Source: Bacteriovorax sp. UBA1852 (lineage in GTDB: Bacteria; Bdellovibrionota; Bacteriovoracia; Bacteriovoracales; Bacteriovoracaceae). From it: DNA of 27,349 bases. Every line of letters begins with the position of its first letter. The first letter of the stretch is position 1. Positions 8,418 through 15,837 of the stretch are shown piece after piece. The translations under genes and the position numbers were made by a program. Location of the stretch: the NCBI GenBank assembly GCA_002338505.1, contig DDIK01000154.1, positions 1 through 27,349 on the forward strand, read 5' to 3'. The notes below the pieces were generated by a model. That model was not told the origin of the DNA, ran no database searches, and was given only the letters and a program-made list of their open reading frames with translations.

Positions 8418-9323
8418 TTAATATGAAGGGTAAAAATTTCCAAAAGTAATTTGGCCAGTGATGACAGTTGTTAAGAAGCAAGTTGTGAATATTATTGCTC
8501 CTTCATAAATACCATAACCAACTTCAATATCTGATGAATTTGATTTGTCTTGTTCTTCTTTTGAGACAATTTCATTTTGAATATTGAAAATGAAAATCAG
8601 CGCCTTTTGAAAAATTGGAGTAATAATTAGAGAGAGTATAATTTTTGTTATGACTTGAATCGAGTACCATTTAATATCTGTGAGAGCATGGTCCAGTCCA
8701 GATGAAACAATTAAGCATTGTCCCCAGAAAAATCCAGTATATGAGAAAGAAATTGCAATATTCTTTTGAACGAGGAGTCTGTTAAATGAAAGTTTTGAAA
8801 GAAGAGGAAAGATTTTTGCCCCAAAACCTATGAGCACCATTGAGAAAAGCCAAAGGAAGAAGATGATGATAAGAGATCCCATACTAACTTTTACAATAGT
8901 ATTAATCAGTAAGGCCACACCGATAGAGTGGGCAAAGCATATGATGGCATAAGAGTAATTCTTTCTTTTTAAAATTTCATCAGTGTATTCAAAGTTATAA
9001 AGAGTGATACTTTCGATAATGTAAATTGAACCAAGATAGAGTGTGATGATAAGTAGCGACTCAATCATCATACTCATGAATGCAACTCCAATTCCACCTG
9101 AAAGATTAATATGAAAATCAGAAAATATAAGCCCTAGACCAATAATTCTCGAAAAGAGATGAATTGTGTCGGTTGAGTTCTTAGATGGAAAAAACTTTTT
9201 TAAAAGTTGATGTTTGATAGATGGATAGAGAATAAGATGTGCTTGCTTATAGATATAAATTACAAAACAAACAAGTAATGCAAATATAACTCTAAGTATA
9301 AGCTTGTCATATAATTCGTTCAC
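8418..9323 (-). CDS. Polytopic membrane protein, two DUF350-like repeats
   Basis: 301 aa with about eight predicted membrane helices. It resembles two DUF350 units in tandem: each half has a polar junction before a helix pair (NFEYTDEILKRKNYSYAII and SSDIEVGYGIYEGAIIFTT) reminiscent of the family's acidic-then-EGN-A pattern. DUF350 (YjfL-like) proteins are inner-membrane proteins of unknown function. The start is GTG 9323 with GGGAG five bases upstream; this site follows directly after the TAA of the preceding gene, so the two are almost certainly one operon and translationally coupled. The family call is by eye and less certain than the topology. Confidence 0.6.
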   Translation of the reverse strand: MNELYDKLILRVIFALLVCFVIYIYKQAHLILYPSIKHQLLKKFFPSKNSTDTIHLFSRIIGLGLIFSDFHINLSGGIGVAFMSMMIESLLIITLYLGSIYIIESITLYNFEYTDEILKRKNYSYAIICFAHSIGVALLINTIVKVSMGSLIIIFFLWLFSMVLIGFGAKIFPLLSKLSFNRLLVQKNIAISFSYTGFFWGQCLIVSSGLDHALTDIKWYSIQVITKIILSLIITPIFQKALIFIFNIQNEIVSKEEQDKSNSSDIEVGYGIYEGAIIFTTCFLTTVITGQITFGNFYPSY

Positions 9324-9334
9324 TTAAGCTCCCT

Positions 9335-10024
9335 TTATTCTATCTTTAATTTATTATCCCAGCGGGGAATCCATATAAATGATCGCAGATACCTTAGTGC
9401 CTTTTCTTTAAAAGATGGAAGCACTTCTTCTTTTTTAAGTTTATATTTAATGGTGAGTTTTCCTGATGAGCCAAACTCGTCGCTAAGGCCCATAAATGGG
9501 ATTTCATTGGTTAGATGAGATTTAGCTTTTTGGAAAAACTCATAAGAAGGAACAAAGTCTCCCCAACCAAACATCTTTGTAAATGTTCTGTAGGTACGAT
9601 GAAATCTCCACACTCTTTGTCCTGAATTTGCGACCTCCCAACTTCCATAAGAAGGATCGCCAATAAAAAGCAGACCAGGTGGCATTGGAACGAGACTAAC
9701 TTGACTTGAATTATCTTTTCTTCGAAAAATTGAGAGTCCATGAAACTCTAAGTTCTTATTCCAAAACTCTTTTGATACTCGTACGATCACTGACTCAGGT
9801 GGCCTGAATGCGTAGATGAGCTTATAGTGATGTTGGTATGTCTTTATTAAAAAACCTGATGATGTTGAGTCCATGAGAATGACACTCAAGGGAGCGCCAG
9901 AGAAAAACCCATCAAAGACTCTTTCATTTGCAATATAAGGTATTTTTGTTTCAAATGGAGAAAAGCTCTTAGATACACCAAGATAGATCAGAATCAATAA
10001 TACATAAAATGAAATCTTATTCAC
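9335..10024 (-). CDS. Exported or membrane-anchored protein of unknown function
   Basis: 229 aa. Residues 1-20 (MNKISFYVLLILIYLGVSKS) form a signal peptide or signal anchor, putting the rest in the periplasm. The body is rich in aromatics and beta-prone segments (SVILMDSTSSGFLIKTYQHHYKL, GSWEVANSGQRVWRFHR) with no cysteines and no motif I recognise. The start is GTG 10024 with AGGA about six bases upstream. It lies directly before the DUF350-like gene with only 11 bases between the coding regions, so the two products probably work together at the inner membrane, perhaps as a membrane protein and its periplasmic partner. A 65-bp gap separates it from the HD gene. Confidence 0.65.
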   Translation of the reverse strand: MNKISFYVLLILIYLGVSKSFSPFETKIPYIANERVFDGFFSGAPLSVILMDSTSSGFLIKTYQHHYKLIYAFRPPESVIVRVSKEFWNKNLEFHGLSIFRRKDNSSQVSLVPMPPGLLFIGDPSYGSWEVANSGQRVWRFHRTYRTFTKMFGWGDFVPSYEFFQKAKSHLTNEIPFMGLSDEFGSSGKLTIKYKLKKEEVLPSFKEKALRYLRSFIWIPRWDNKLKIE

Positions 10025-10089
10025 AAAAGTCCTAAGCTATATAAGTCACTATTATAACTCTTTATAACTATACACGCTAGTTATTGAAA

Positions 10090-11397
10090 CTAACCCTTAA
10101 TGATCTTTTCGATCTCATTCTTTTGGGCACCAGTTAACTCTTCAAGTTCAACATGAAGTCTGTTAATAGCATGAGACTTTGAAAATTTTTGAAAGAGATC
10201 TGTTGCTTCATTTATATCAAAGTATTCCACTCGGTTACTGAATTTACTCTCTCTAACTACTTTCATCGTATGAGAATTCTTAATATTTCTATCAGCAGTG
10301 TAGTATTTTGAAAGTCTTCCTGAGGATGAGCAGCGAATAAATTCGATATCTTCTTTTTCAAAGAAGTACTGAAGCTTTTCAAGTGTGATGAGCTGATCAC
10401 TATTAAATGATTCGAAGATTTTTTCTGGAGTCTTATTTTTGATAAGTGCCTGAGCATACTTATTGTCAGAGTGACGAAGTATCTTCATAAGATGATAGTC
10501 GTCATGCTCAATATATTCTTCAATGTTTGCTGGTATTGAGTATTCATCTGGCGAAGTTTTGAAATATCTCATAAGGAGTTGTTCAAGACAGACTGCTCTA
10601 TAATGAAAGTAAACCATAACAAACATATGATATCGACTTAAAAGAAAGTCATCAAAAGTAACGACGGCTCTCTCTGAAATACCAAGACTGGCAACATTAT
10701 CTTTGATCGCGGGCTTGAGATTATCTAATAACCAGTCTAGGTCATAACTACCATAACTAACACCACAGAAGTAGCTATCTCTTAGGAGATAATCCATTCT
10801 GTCGCAATCAAGCTCACTAGAGACAAGTTGATGCAAGAGAGGAAAGTAATTGATTCCATTTATTGTAAAATATTCTGGCTCATCGGTGACACCAACGATT
10901 AAGTCAGCTACAAACTTTCTATCAACGCCAAACTTTTTTTCTACTTCTTTAAAGCTATCGGCAAAGGAGCTATCAGCGATTGCTTTAATCGTATAGTCTT
11001 CATGAGAAGCTTGTCTATCTAGAGATTTATCTTTTGCAGAAATAAAAATTTCAGGAATTTCAAGCTCACTTAGCATCGGCATTACTGATTCTGTTGAGTG
11101 AGAGAGTGGGGCATGTCCAATATCATGGAGGAGGCAACCAAGCTTAAAAGTCTCTTTTAGTCTAAGAAGTTCTTTGTTTACAGTGTGTCCACTAAAGAGC
11201 TTTTCAAAGGCCATATTACCAATATTCATAACTCCAATCGAGTGAATAAAACGAGTATGAGTAGCACCAGGAAAGACAAATTCAGAGAAGCCAAGTTGCT
11301 TAATATTTCTGAGTCTTTGAAAGAACTCCGCTTTAATTATAGGCTCTTCTTCTTTCAGTATGTGAATTGAGCCGTGAACTGGATCTCTGATTTCCAT
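10090..11397 (-). CDS. HD-domain phosphohydrolase (dGTPase/SAMHD1-like, COG1078 type)
   Basis: 435 aa. The N-terminus IRDPVHGSIHI and FQRLRNIKQLG, then THTRFIHSIGV (metal ligand His52), LLHDIGHAPLSHS (His91-Asp92 and His95) and a later SSELDCDRMDYLLRDSYFCGVSYG give the complete metal-binding and structural pattern of the family that includes B. subtilis YwfO and SAMHD1. These enzymes hydrolyse nucleoside triphosphates, often dNTPs, in the cytoplasm; the substrate here is not known. A C-terminal all-alpha region of about 180 residues is typical. ATG 11397 has AAGGA five bases upstream, positioned just after the glutaredoxin stop, so grx and this gene form one transcript. Confidence 0.88.
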   Translation of the reverse strand: MEIRDPVHGSIHILKEEEPIIKAEFFQRLRNIKQLGFSEFVFPGATHTRFIHSIGVMNIGNMAFEKLFSGHTVNKELLRLKETFKLGCLLHDIGHAPLSHSTESVMPMLSELEIPEIFISAKDKSLDRQASHEDYTIKAIADSSFADSFKEVEKKFGVDRKFVADLIVGVTDEPEYFTINGINYFPLLHQLVSSELDCDRMDYLLRDSYFCGVSYGSYDLDWLLDNLKPAIKDNVASLGISERAVVTFDDFLLSRYHMFVMVYFHYRAVCLEQLLMRYFKTSPDEYSIPANIEEYIEHDDYHLMKILRHSDNKYAQALIKNKTPEKIFESFNSDQLITLEKLQYFFEKEDIEFIRCSSSGRLSKYYTADRNIKNSHTMKVVRESKFSNRVEYFDINEATDLFQKFSKSHAINRLHVELEELTGAQKNEIEKIIKG

Positions 11398-11410
11398 ATA
11401 TTTTCCTTAT

Positions 11411-11662
11411 CTATTTCGTCTTTTCGAGCTTATCGGCATTTTTGTTAAGCCACTGAATAATATCTTGAGATTCAAACATCGGCTTATTGTCGATATATAA
11501 GCAAGGAACAGTTCGTCTTCCAGTATCTGATTCAAGCCGACTGCGACTTTCTTGGTCTTCAAGAATATTCTTGTAATCAACCTTTATAGACAATTTATTG
11601 ATTTCGTTTAGGACAAAGCCACAGAATGGGCAAGCATCATAGTAAAATAATTCTAATTTCAT
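11411..11662 (-). CDS. Glutaredoxin-like thiol oxidoreductase
   Basis: 83 aa, normal glutaredoxin length. The active site is CPFC (Cys11-Cys14) after beta-1 (LELFYYDA), with the cis-proline loop RRTVPCLYIDN and the substrate-binding ESQDIIQWL segment. It reduces disulfides or glutathionylated thiols in the cytoplasm. Start choice is clear: GGAG lies seven bases before ATG 11662. The reading frame is open up to an ATG at 11710, but those 16 extra codons are the terminator hairpin of the upstream gene read as protein (GGYDRPFF is the stem-loop and T tract), so the longer version should be rejected. First gene before the HD phosphohydrolase. Confidence 0.88.
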   Translation of the reverse strand: MKLELFYYDACPFCGFVLNEINKLSIKVDYKNILEDQESRSRLESDTGRRTVPCLYIDNKPMFESQDIIQWLNKNADKLEKTK

Positions 11663-11673
11663 ATTATCTCCAA

Positions 11674-11704
11674 TTATAAAAAAAGGGCGGTCATAGCCGC
11701 CCTT
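11674..11704 (-). terminator. Rho-independent terminator of the Lys/Ala-repeat protein gene
   Basis: On the minus strand AAGGGCGG and CCGCCCTT form a perfect 8-bp stem around a six-base loop (stem arms 11697-11704 and 11683-11690) and run into a tract of seven T. It lies 25 bases past the stop at 11729 and just before the glutaredoxin Shine-Dalgarno, so it isolates the two genes. Confidence 0.92.
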
Positions 11705-11728
11705 ATTCATAACATATTTTTTTATGAT

Positions 11729-12727
11729 TTAATAATCATCATTGTCTTTGTTGCCCTTGTCATTATCAAGACCTTTAGCATAGAGCTCGTCTTCATCCAT
11801 ATATGGATCGACAACTTTCTTCTTTTCGTCCTCTTCTTCTTCCTCAGGCTTGTCAAAAGCATCGTTATATCCCCATCCATAACCATACTCAGTATCTTCC
11901 TCTGGCTCATCATCAGGATTATATTCTTCTTCAAGACTAGGTCCAGCAGAGCTAAATTTTGGAGTTACTGGTACTGACTCTTCTGCTTCTTCTATTGTTT
12001 CAAATTGCTTTTCTTGAATTTGCTCAATCTTATCTTCAATTTCATAATTAGTAAGACTGTCTTTGAGGTCTTCATTTAATTGTTCTTTTTGCTTTTCTTT
12101 ATATCTAGCAATTGCTTCAAGTCTTTTCTGTTCTTCAAGTTCTGCTTTAGAAGTTTTCTTCGAAGTTTTCTTGGCTGGCTTAGAATCGGTCTTCTTTGTT
12201 GTTTTTTTTGCAGCTTTTTTAGCGACTTTCTTCTTTGCTACTTTCTTGGCAGCTTTTTTAGCGACCTTTTTCTTTGTTGCTTTCTTCGCAGCTTTCTTAG
12301 CAACTTTCTTTTTCGTTGTTTTTTTCGCAGCTTTTTTAGTCACTTTTTTCTTTGTTGCTTTCTTCGCAGCTTTTTTAGCAACTTTCTTCTTCGTTGTTTT
12401 TTTCGCAGCTTTTTTAGTCACTTTTTTCTTTGTTGCTTTCTTCGCGGCTTTCTTAGCAACTTTCTTCTTCGTTGCTTTCTTGGCTACTTTTTTCTTTGCA
12501 GCCTTTTTAGCTACTTTCTTCTTTGTTGCTTTCTTTGCTGCTTTTTTTGCGACTTTCTTCTTTGTTGCTTTCTTTGCAACTTTTTTCTTCGTCGCCTTCT
12601 TTGTAGCTTTCTTAGCAACTTTCTTCTTTGCTACTTTCTTCGCTGTTTTCTTTGTAGCTTTTTTAACTGCTTTCTTAGCTGTTTTTTTCTTTGCTACTTT
12701 TTTCTTCGTTGCTTTTTTCTTAGCCAC
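11729..12727 (-). CDS. Histone H1-like Lys/Ala/Thr repeat protein with acidic C-terminal domain
   Basis: 332 aa. Residues 1 to about 185 are a near-continuous array of AKKA-, ATKK- and KVAKK-type units with an underlying period of about 13 residues, extremely basic, like the tails of bacterial and eukaryotic H1-like proteins that bind and compact DNA. Residues from about 195 switch to a charged helix (KAELEEQKRLEAIARYKEKQ) and then an acidic tail with Tyr/Gly residues (EYGYGWGYNDAF, EEEEEDE, MDEDELYAKG). The start is GTG 12727, with AAGGG (12735-12739) seven bases upstream; ATG 12729 is out of frame. Own promoter and own terminator, so it is a single-gene unit. Nucleoid role is inferred from composition. 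Confidence 0.82.
   Translation of the reverse strand: MAKKKATKKKVAKKKTAKKAVKKATKKTAKKVAKKKVAKKATKKATKKKVAKKATKKKVAKKAAKKATKKKVAKKAAKKKVAKKATKKKVAKKAAKKATKKKVTKKAAKKTTKKKVAKKAAKKATKKKVTKKAAKKTTKKKVAKKAAKKATKKKVAKKAAKKVAKKKVAKKAAKKTTKKTDSKPAKKTSKKTSKAELEEQKRLEAIARYKEKQKEQLNEDLKDSLTNYEIEDKIEQIQEKQFETIEEAEESVPVTPKFSSAGPSLEEEYNPDDEPEEDTEYGYGWGYNDAFDKPEEEEEDEKKKVVDPYMDEDELYAKGLDNDKGNKDNDDY
12301..12456. repeat. 78-bp tandem duplication inside the Lys/Ala-repeat gene
   Basis: Bases 12301-12378 and 12379-12456 match at 75 of 78 positions by direct comparison; the three differences are all third-position changes, so both copies encode the same 26 residues (two 13-residue units). The rest of the array shows the same 39-bp period with much more drift. 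Confidence 0.9.
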
Positions 12728-12758
12728 ATTTAATCCCTTGTTAAGAATTTATCTAGTC

Positions 12759-12788
12759 AGTATATATAAAAAAAATATTTATTTTCAA
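12759..12788 (-). promoter_or_regulatory. Promoter of the Lys/Ala-repeat protein gene
   Basis: On the minus strand TTGAAA (12783-12788) and TATACT (12759-12764) are separated by 18 bp, a good sigma-70-type pair. The spacer contains a run of eight T. It lies between the end of the TadG-like gene and the Shine-Dalgarno at 12735-12739, giving a short leader. Confidence 0.55.
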
Positions 12789-12795
12789 GTATATT

Positions 12796-15483
12796 CTAAA
12801 AATTTGTTTCATCAGTGATACCATTAATTTGAAAGCCTGCACCTGAGCTAAACTCGTTTAAGTCAGTTGCTTCCAGTACATTTTGCATATTTGTTTCACC
12901 ATCTGGCAATGTATCTCCAGCACCCTCACTATAGCTATCTCTAAGAAGCTCACCATGTTCACCCAAAAGTCTTTTCATTGAGACGATCTTGGTTGAGTAG
13001 AAATTCCTTCTAAAGTACGTTCCCGGAGCTGAATTAGTAAAGGGAGATATTATTTCAGCTTGTTCATTGGATCCTTGCATAATTCCAGGGGAGAAAGCCG
13101 TTGATATTTGAACATTAGAATAATTTAGAGGGTTTGTATAAGTCGTGTAGTAGAAATCCGCATTCCCACTTTCTAAGCTTGTTATGTATGTATTTATACT
13201 TTCAGACAATGGCAGTATACCGCAACTTGCTGTCGTCGTGTTACTTCTAAAGAGAAAGTTTATTTTAGCCGCAAGGCTTGCTGATGGGCACAGAGATTGA
13301 TCTGCAATAATTGTGCTTGGATTCGCCCCTGGAGGGTCTGATAGATTGTAAATACCGTCAGCAGCTGTTTGGTATAATGCATCTTCTGCCACAAGAGTTT
13401 GCGAAACATCCTTTAATGCATCTAGGTATTGTTCAATCGGGGCTTCAAGCATGCCTAGATAATCTGTCATAACGTCTCTGACAGTATTGGCATTTGGATA
13501 GATTGTCCCTGGTCTCATGATTGGGCCATAGTATGCTACTATATCATCTGCCTCACCTGTGATTTTCTTGAGAGTAGTTGATGCCTCAAGGTTCTGTGCC
13601 TCATCAGCTAGATCAAGATGAGTTGGGACAAGGTAGTTTGCCATGTCATAATTTGTTACGCCTCTAGCTCTTTTGATGGCATCACGAATCGTCGCTTGAC
13701 TATTAATAGAGGCAGAGCCTGAGATGAAGCCAGAAGCTGATGTCAGATTATTTTTGAAGCCAAAGAATTGCTCTGAATTAAAGAGCCCTGCACTTTCTTT
13801 TGATGGAGGTAGGGCCTGATTAGGACCAGAATTAGGGTACTTCGTAGAAACATCATAGAATCCAGTAGCTCCATCACCTCTTAAGTTTCCTCCTGTCGGA
13901 AGTTGATAAATCAAATTAGGCACACCAAATTTAATTCTATCTGGATCTGAGCTTGGAGTTCCTCCGATGTAAGATGTATCGCTTCCTGGCTCAGATAAGT
14001 AGAACTTCTTTGATGTTGTATTCATGGGGATTGGTAGTCCCGCATCATAGCCACTCGTTGAAGTATCAAAGCCAAGAATATACTGACTCGTAATTTGAGA
14101 ACTAGCAACACGTGGGATATTTACATCAAAAGTATTAAAGTTCGGCGGTTGAACTAGCATTGGGCCAATTCTTCCACCGTATGGCTTTGCAGCAGCATAT
14201 GCCTTGATCTCAATTCCTTCACGTGGGGCAAACGGGTTTAATAGGCCTTTATATCTCGTTGTTGCCTTTAAAGCATAGTAAGTATTAACTCTTGGGTCTT
14301 TATAAAATCCCATAATATAGCCAGGTACAGGAATTGCTGTGCGGCTAATTTTACAAGCTCCTTCTGAGTCAATGTCATCGGTCGTGATACCTGTCTCTGA
14401 AAGGTTTTGGTTCTGAGGGACAAAAGTATTAAAGAAAGTCACAAAGTTAAATAGCATAGGTCTTAAGTTTAGATATTTTTTCTCTCTAGGATTAGGATGT
14501 TGTGGTGGTCCACTGGTCGGAACAAATAATTGATCAAGAGAATTATCTGGAATGTTAACCGAGCGAGGAGTGAGCTCTGTAACTCGTAAGTTTGCAGCTA
14601 TTGCAGTCGTAGGATCAGAAGACTTAAAGGAGCCTCCACCGAGATTTTTAAAAATAGCTTTAAAAGCCCCTAAGGGTCTTTCATTATAGGCAGTTACATC
14701 TCCTCCGGACATGGTATTTACGTTGTTAGTGCAATTGCCAAGTAAGCACATGTCTTCAACTGGCTCTCTGTTTACGATACTTTCTAGACTTCTCATTCTA
14801 AGAGCAAGTTCTATGGCCTCTACCCATGCACCTTTTCTGTAGCCTGCAACGGTAGGAACATCTTGAAAGCTAACGTTATTGCCAATTGAATAGGCATAAT
14901 TTTGAGCGGCAGCAAAGTTGTACAAAGCTCTGATGATACAATTTTTTGATTTCTGCTCAACAAAACTATCAATCGCAGCTTCAAAGTCTTCACTTACATT
15001 TGGCAGACCAGCAATAGGGAAGCGAGGTAAGCCGGGAGTATCATAGACATTACAAATATTATGAGAACTTCCAAAGTGAATGCAAACTGAAGGAACATTA
15101 AATCGATCAGACGTATTTGCTGCAGGATCAAACTTCTTCAGTCTGAAGTCCATTTTAGGACCTGAGAGAGAGTGAGTTTTTGTGTTGGCATGCTGTCCTA
15201 AGACGTAATACTTAAACATCCATTCTTTGTAAGTATTTCTCATCTCCCAATTAAGGTGACCAATATTTGAAAGTCTTCTAGCTTGAGCTGCGGCTCCTGA
15301 CCAAGCGCCAGCATCTGTAGCATTTTGAAGATTAATCTTAGCTTTTACAAAGAGACCAACATTTATGATAAACGCAATAAGAGTTATTACCACGATCGTG
15401 ATTACAGCAAGGAAGATACTTACTTGACCCTTTTGGTTTGAGGGGATTTCTTTGAGAATGTTTTTGTTCTTATTTTCTGTCAT
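12796..15483 (-). CDS. Large TadG-like protein with N-terminal pilin-type membrane segment
   Basis: 895 aa. The N-terminus QKGQVSIFLAVITIVVITLIAFIINVGL...KINLQNATDAGAWSGAA matches the Flp-pilus TadE/TadG-type leader: a charged start, one long helix (about 20-46) and the LQNATDA-AWSGA motif. The remaining ~830 residues are an extracytoplasmic Asn/Pro/Gly-rich region with few motifs; several cysteines (VCIHFGSSHNIC, MCLLGNC) suggest disulfides. TadG-like proteins associate with tight-adherence pili or lie at the cell surface, but no other tad gene is visible. No good Shine-Dalgarno precedes ATG 15483 (GAG directly abuts it), so expression may be low or the start further in. Separated from the next gene by that gene's promoter. 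Confidence 0.75.
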   Translation of the reverse strand: MTENKNKNILKEIPSNQKGQVSIFLAVITIVVITLIAFIINVGLFVKAKINLQNATDAGAWSGAAAQARRLSNIGHLNWEMRNTYKEWMFKYYVLGQHANTKTHSLSGPKMDFRLKKFDPAANTSDRFNVPSVCIHFGSSHNICNVYDTPGLPRFPIAGLPNVSEDFEAAIDSFVEQKSKNCIIRALYNFAAAQNYAYSIGNNVSFQDVPTVAGYRKGAWVEAIELALRMRSLESIVNREPVEDMCLLGNCTNNVNTMSGGDVTAYNERPLGAFKAIFKNLGGGSFKSSDPTTAIAANLRVTELTPRSVNIPDNSLDQLFVPTSGPPQHPNPREKKYLNLRPMLFNFVTFFNTFVPQNQNLSETGITTDDIDSEGACKISRTAIPVPGYIMGFYKDPRVNTYYALKATTRYKGLLNPFAPREGIEIKAYAAAKPYGGRIGPMLVQPPNFNTFDVNIPRVASSQITSQYILGFDTSTSGYDAGLPIPMNTTSKKFYLSEPGSDTSYIGGTPSSDPDRIKFGVPNLIYQLPTGGNLRGDGATGFYDVSTKYPNSGPNQALPPSKESAGLFNSEQFFGFKNNLTSASGFISGSASINSQATIRDAIKRARGVTNYDMANYLVPTHLDLADEAQNLEASTTLKKITGEADDIVAYYGPIMRPGTIYPNANTVRDVMTDYLGMLEAPIEQYLDALKDVSQTLVAEDALYQTAADGIYNLSDPPGANPSTIIADQSLCPSASLAAKINFLFRSNTTTASCGILPLSESINTYITSLESGNADFYYTTYTNPLNYSNVQISTAFSPGIMQGSNEQAEIISPFTNSAPGTYFRRNFYSTKIVSMKRLLGEHGELLRDSYSEGAGDTLPDGETNMQNVLEATDLNEFSSGAGFQINGITDETNF

Positions 15484-15837
15484 CTCAATAGTTTTTTATC
15501 AGTGTCTTTTAGTCACCAATACTATCCAACTAATTATTGTTTGGCACTAGTAAATCACGTTTTTTCGCTGCGTTAGATAAAGATTCGTTGGCCTCTATTT
15601 TGTAACAAGAATGTTAACTTTTGCTACCCAGAGCAAAAGGGAGTGGCACGTTGGCTTTCTGGGGTCAAATCCCTTTGACTTACCAATTAAGGCAAGCCTC
15701 GCTGGCTTTCCTTCTACAGCACGTCTTAGTTGATCTGTCGAAGGGCAGATCAACTCCTTTTGTGGAGCTTTCTTCCTTCTAGTAAGGCGTGTTGGTGATT
15801 TGGTAGAATTAAGAATGATCGCGAAGCGTGGAGGCGT
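15484..15837. other. Longest non-coding stretch of the window (354 bp)
   Basis: It separates the divergent TadG-like and double-zinc-knuckle genes. The first ~110 bases are AT-rich and probably hold both promoters, though I find no strong -35/-10 pair. The rest is the hairpin cluster listed separately. The reading frame that crosses it on the minus strand begins inside the neighbouring gene and is not a credible protein. No tRNA, tmRNA, RNase P or SRP RNA signature is seen. Confidence 0.7.
15611..15792 (+). ncRNA. Candidate structured RNA or long 5' leader, strand uncertain
   Basis: Consecutive perfect stems are visible: CTTTTGCT/AGCAAAAG (15618-15625 with 15632-15639, six-base loop); GTCAAA/TTTGAC (15664-15669 with 15674-15679); AAGCC/GGCTT (15694-15698 with 15704-15708); AGTTGATCTG/CAGATCAACT (15728-15737 with 15746-15755, eight-base loop); CTCC/GGAG (15754-15757 with 15764-15767, sharing two bases with the previous stem). 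The hexamer GCTTTC recurs at 15654, 15705 and 15767. The cluster ends about 60 bases before the ATG at 15838, so a regulatory leader or a separate small RNA are both possible. No known family recognised. Confidence 0.35.

Noticed and set aside
9511..9741. Minus-strand 76-codon frame within the exported hypothetical gene
   Set aside because: It lies wholly inside a better gene in another frame and has no ribosome binding site or recognisable motif.
12063..12818. Two long plus-strand reading frames rich in Phe, Leu, Cys and Ala opposite the Lys/Ala-repeat gene
   Set aside because: They are the antisense image of the Lys/Ala codon repeats; they have no family match or start context, while the minus strand has a promoter, Shine-Dalgarno and terminator.
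15640..15683. tRNA-like 3' end (GGGGTCAAATCCC followed later by ACCA)
   Set aside because: The T-loop lacks the TTC start and no matching acceptor strand, D arm or anticodon arm is found 70 bases upstream.
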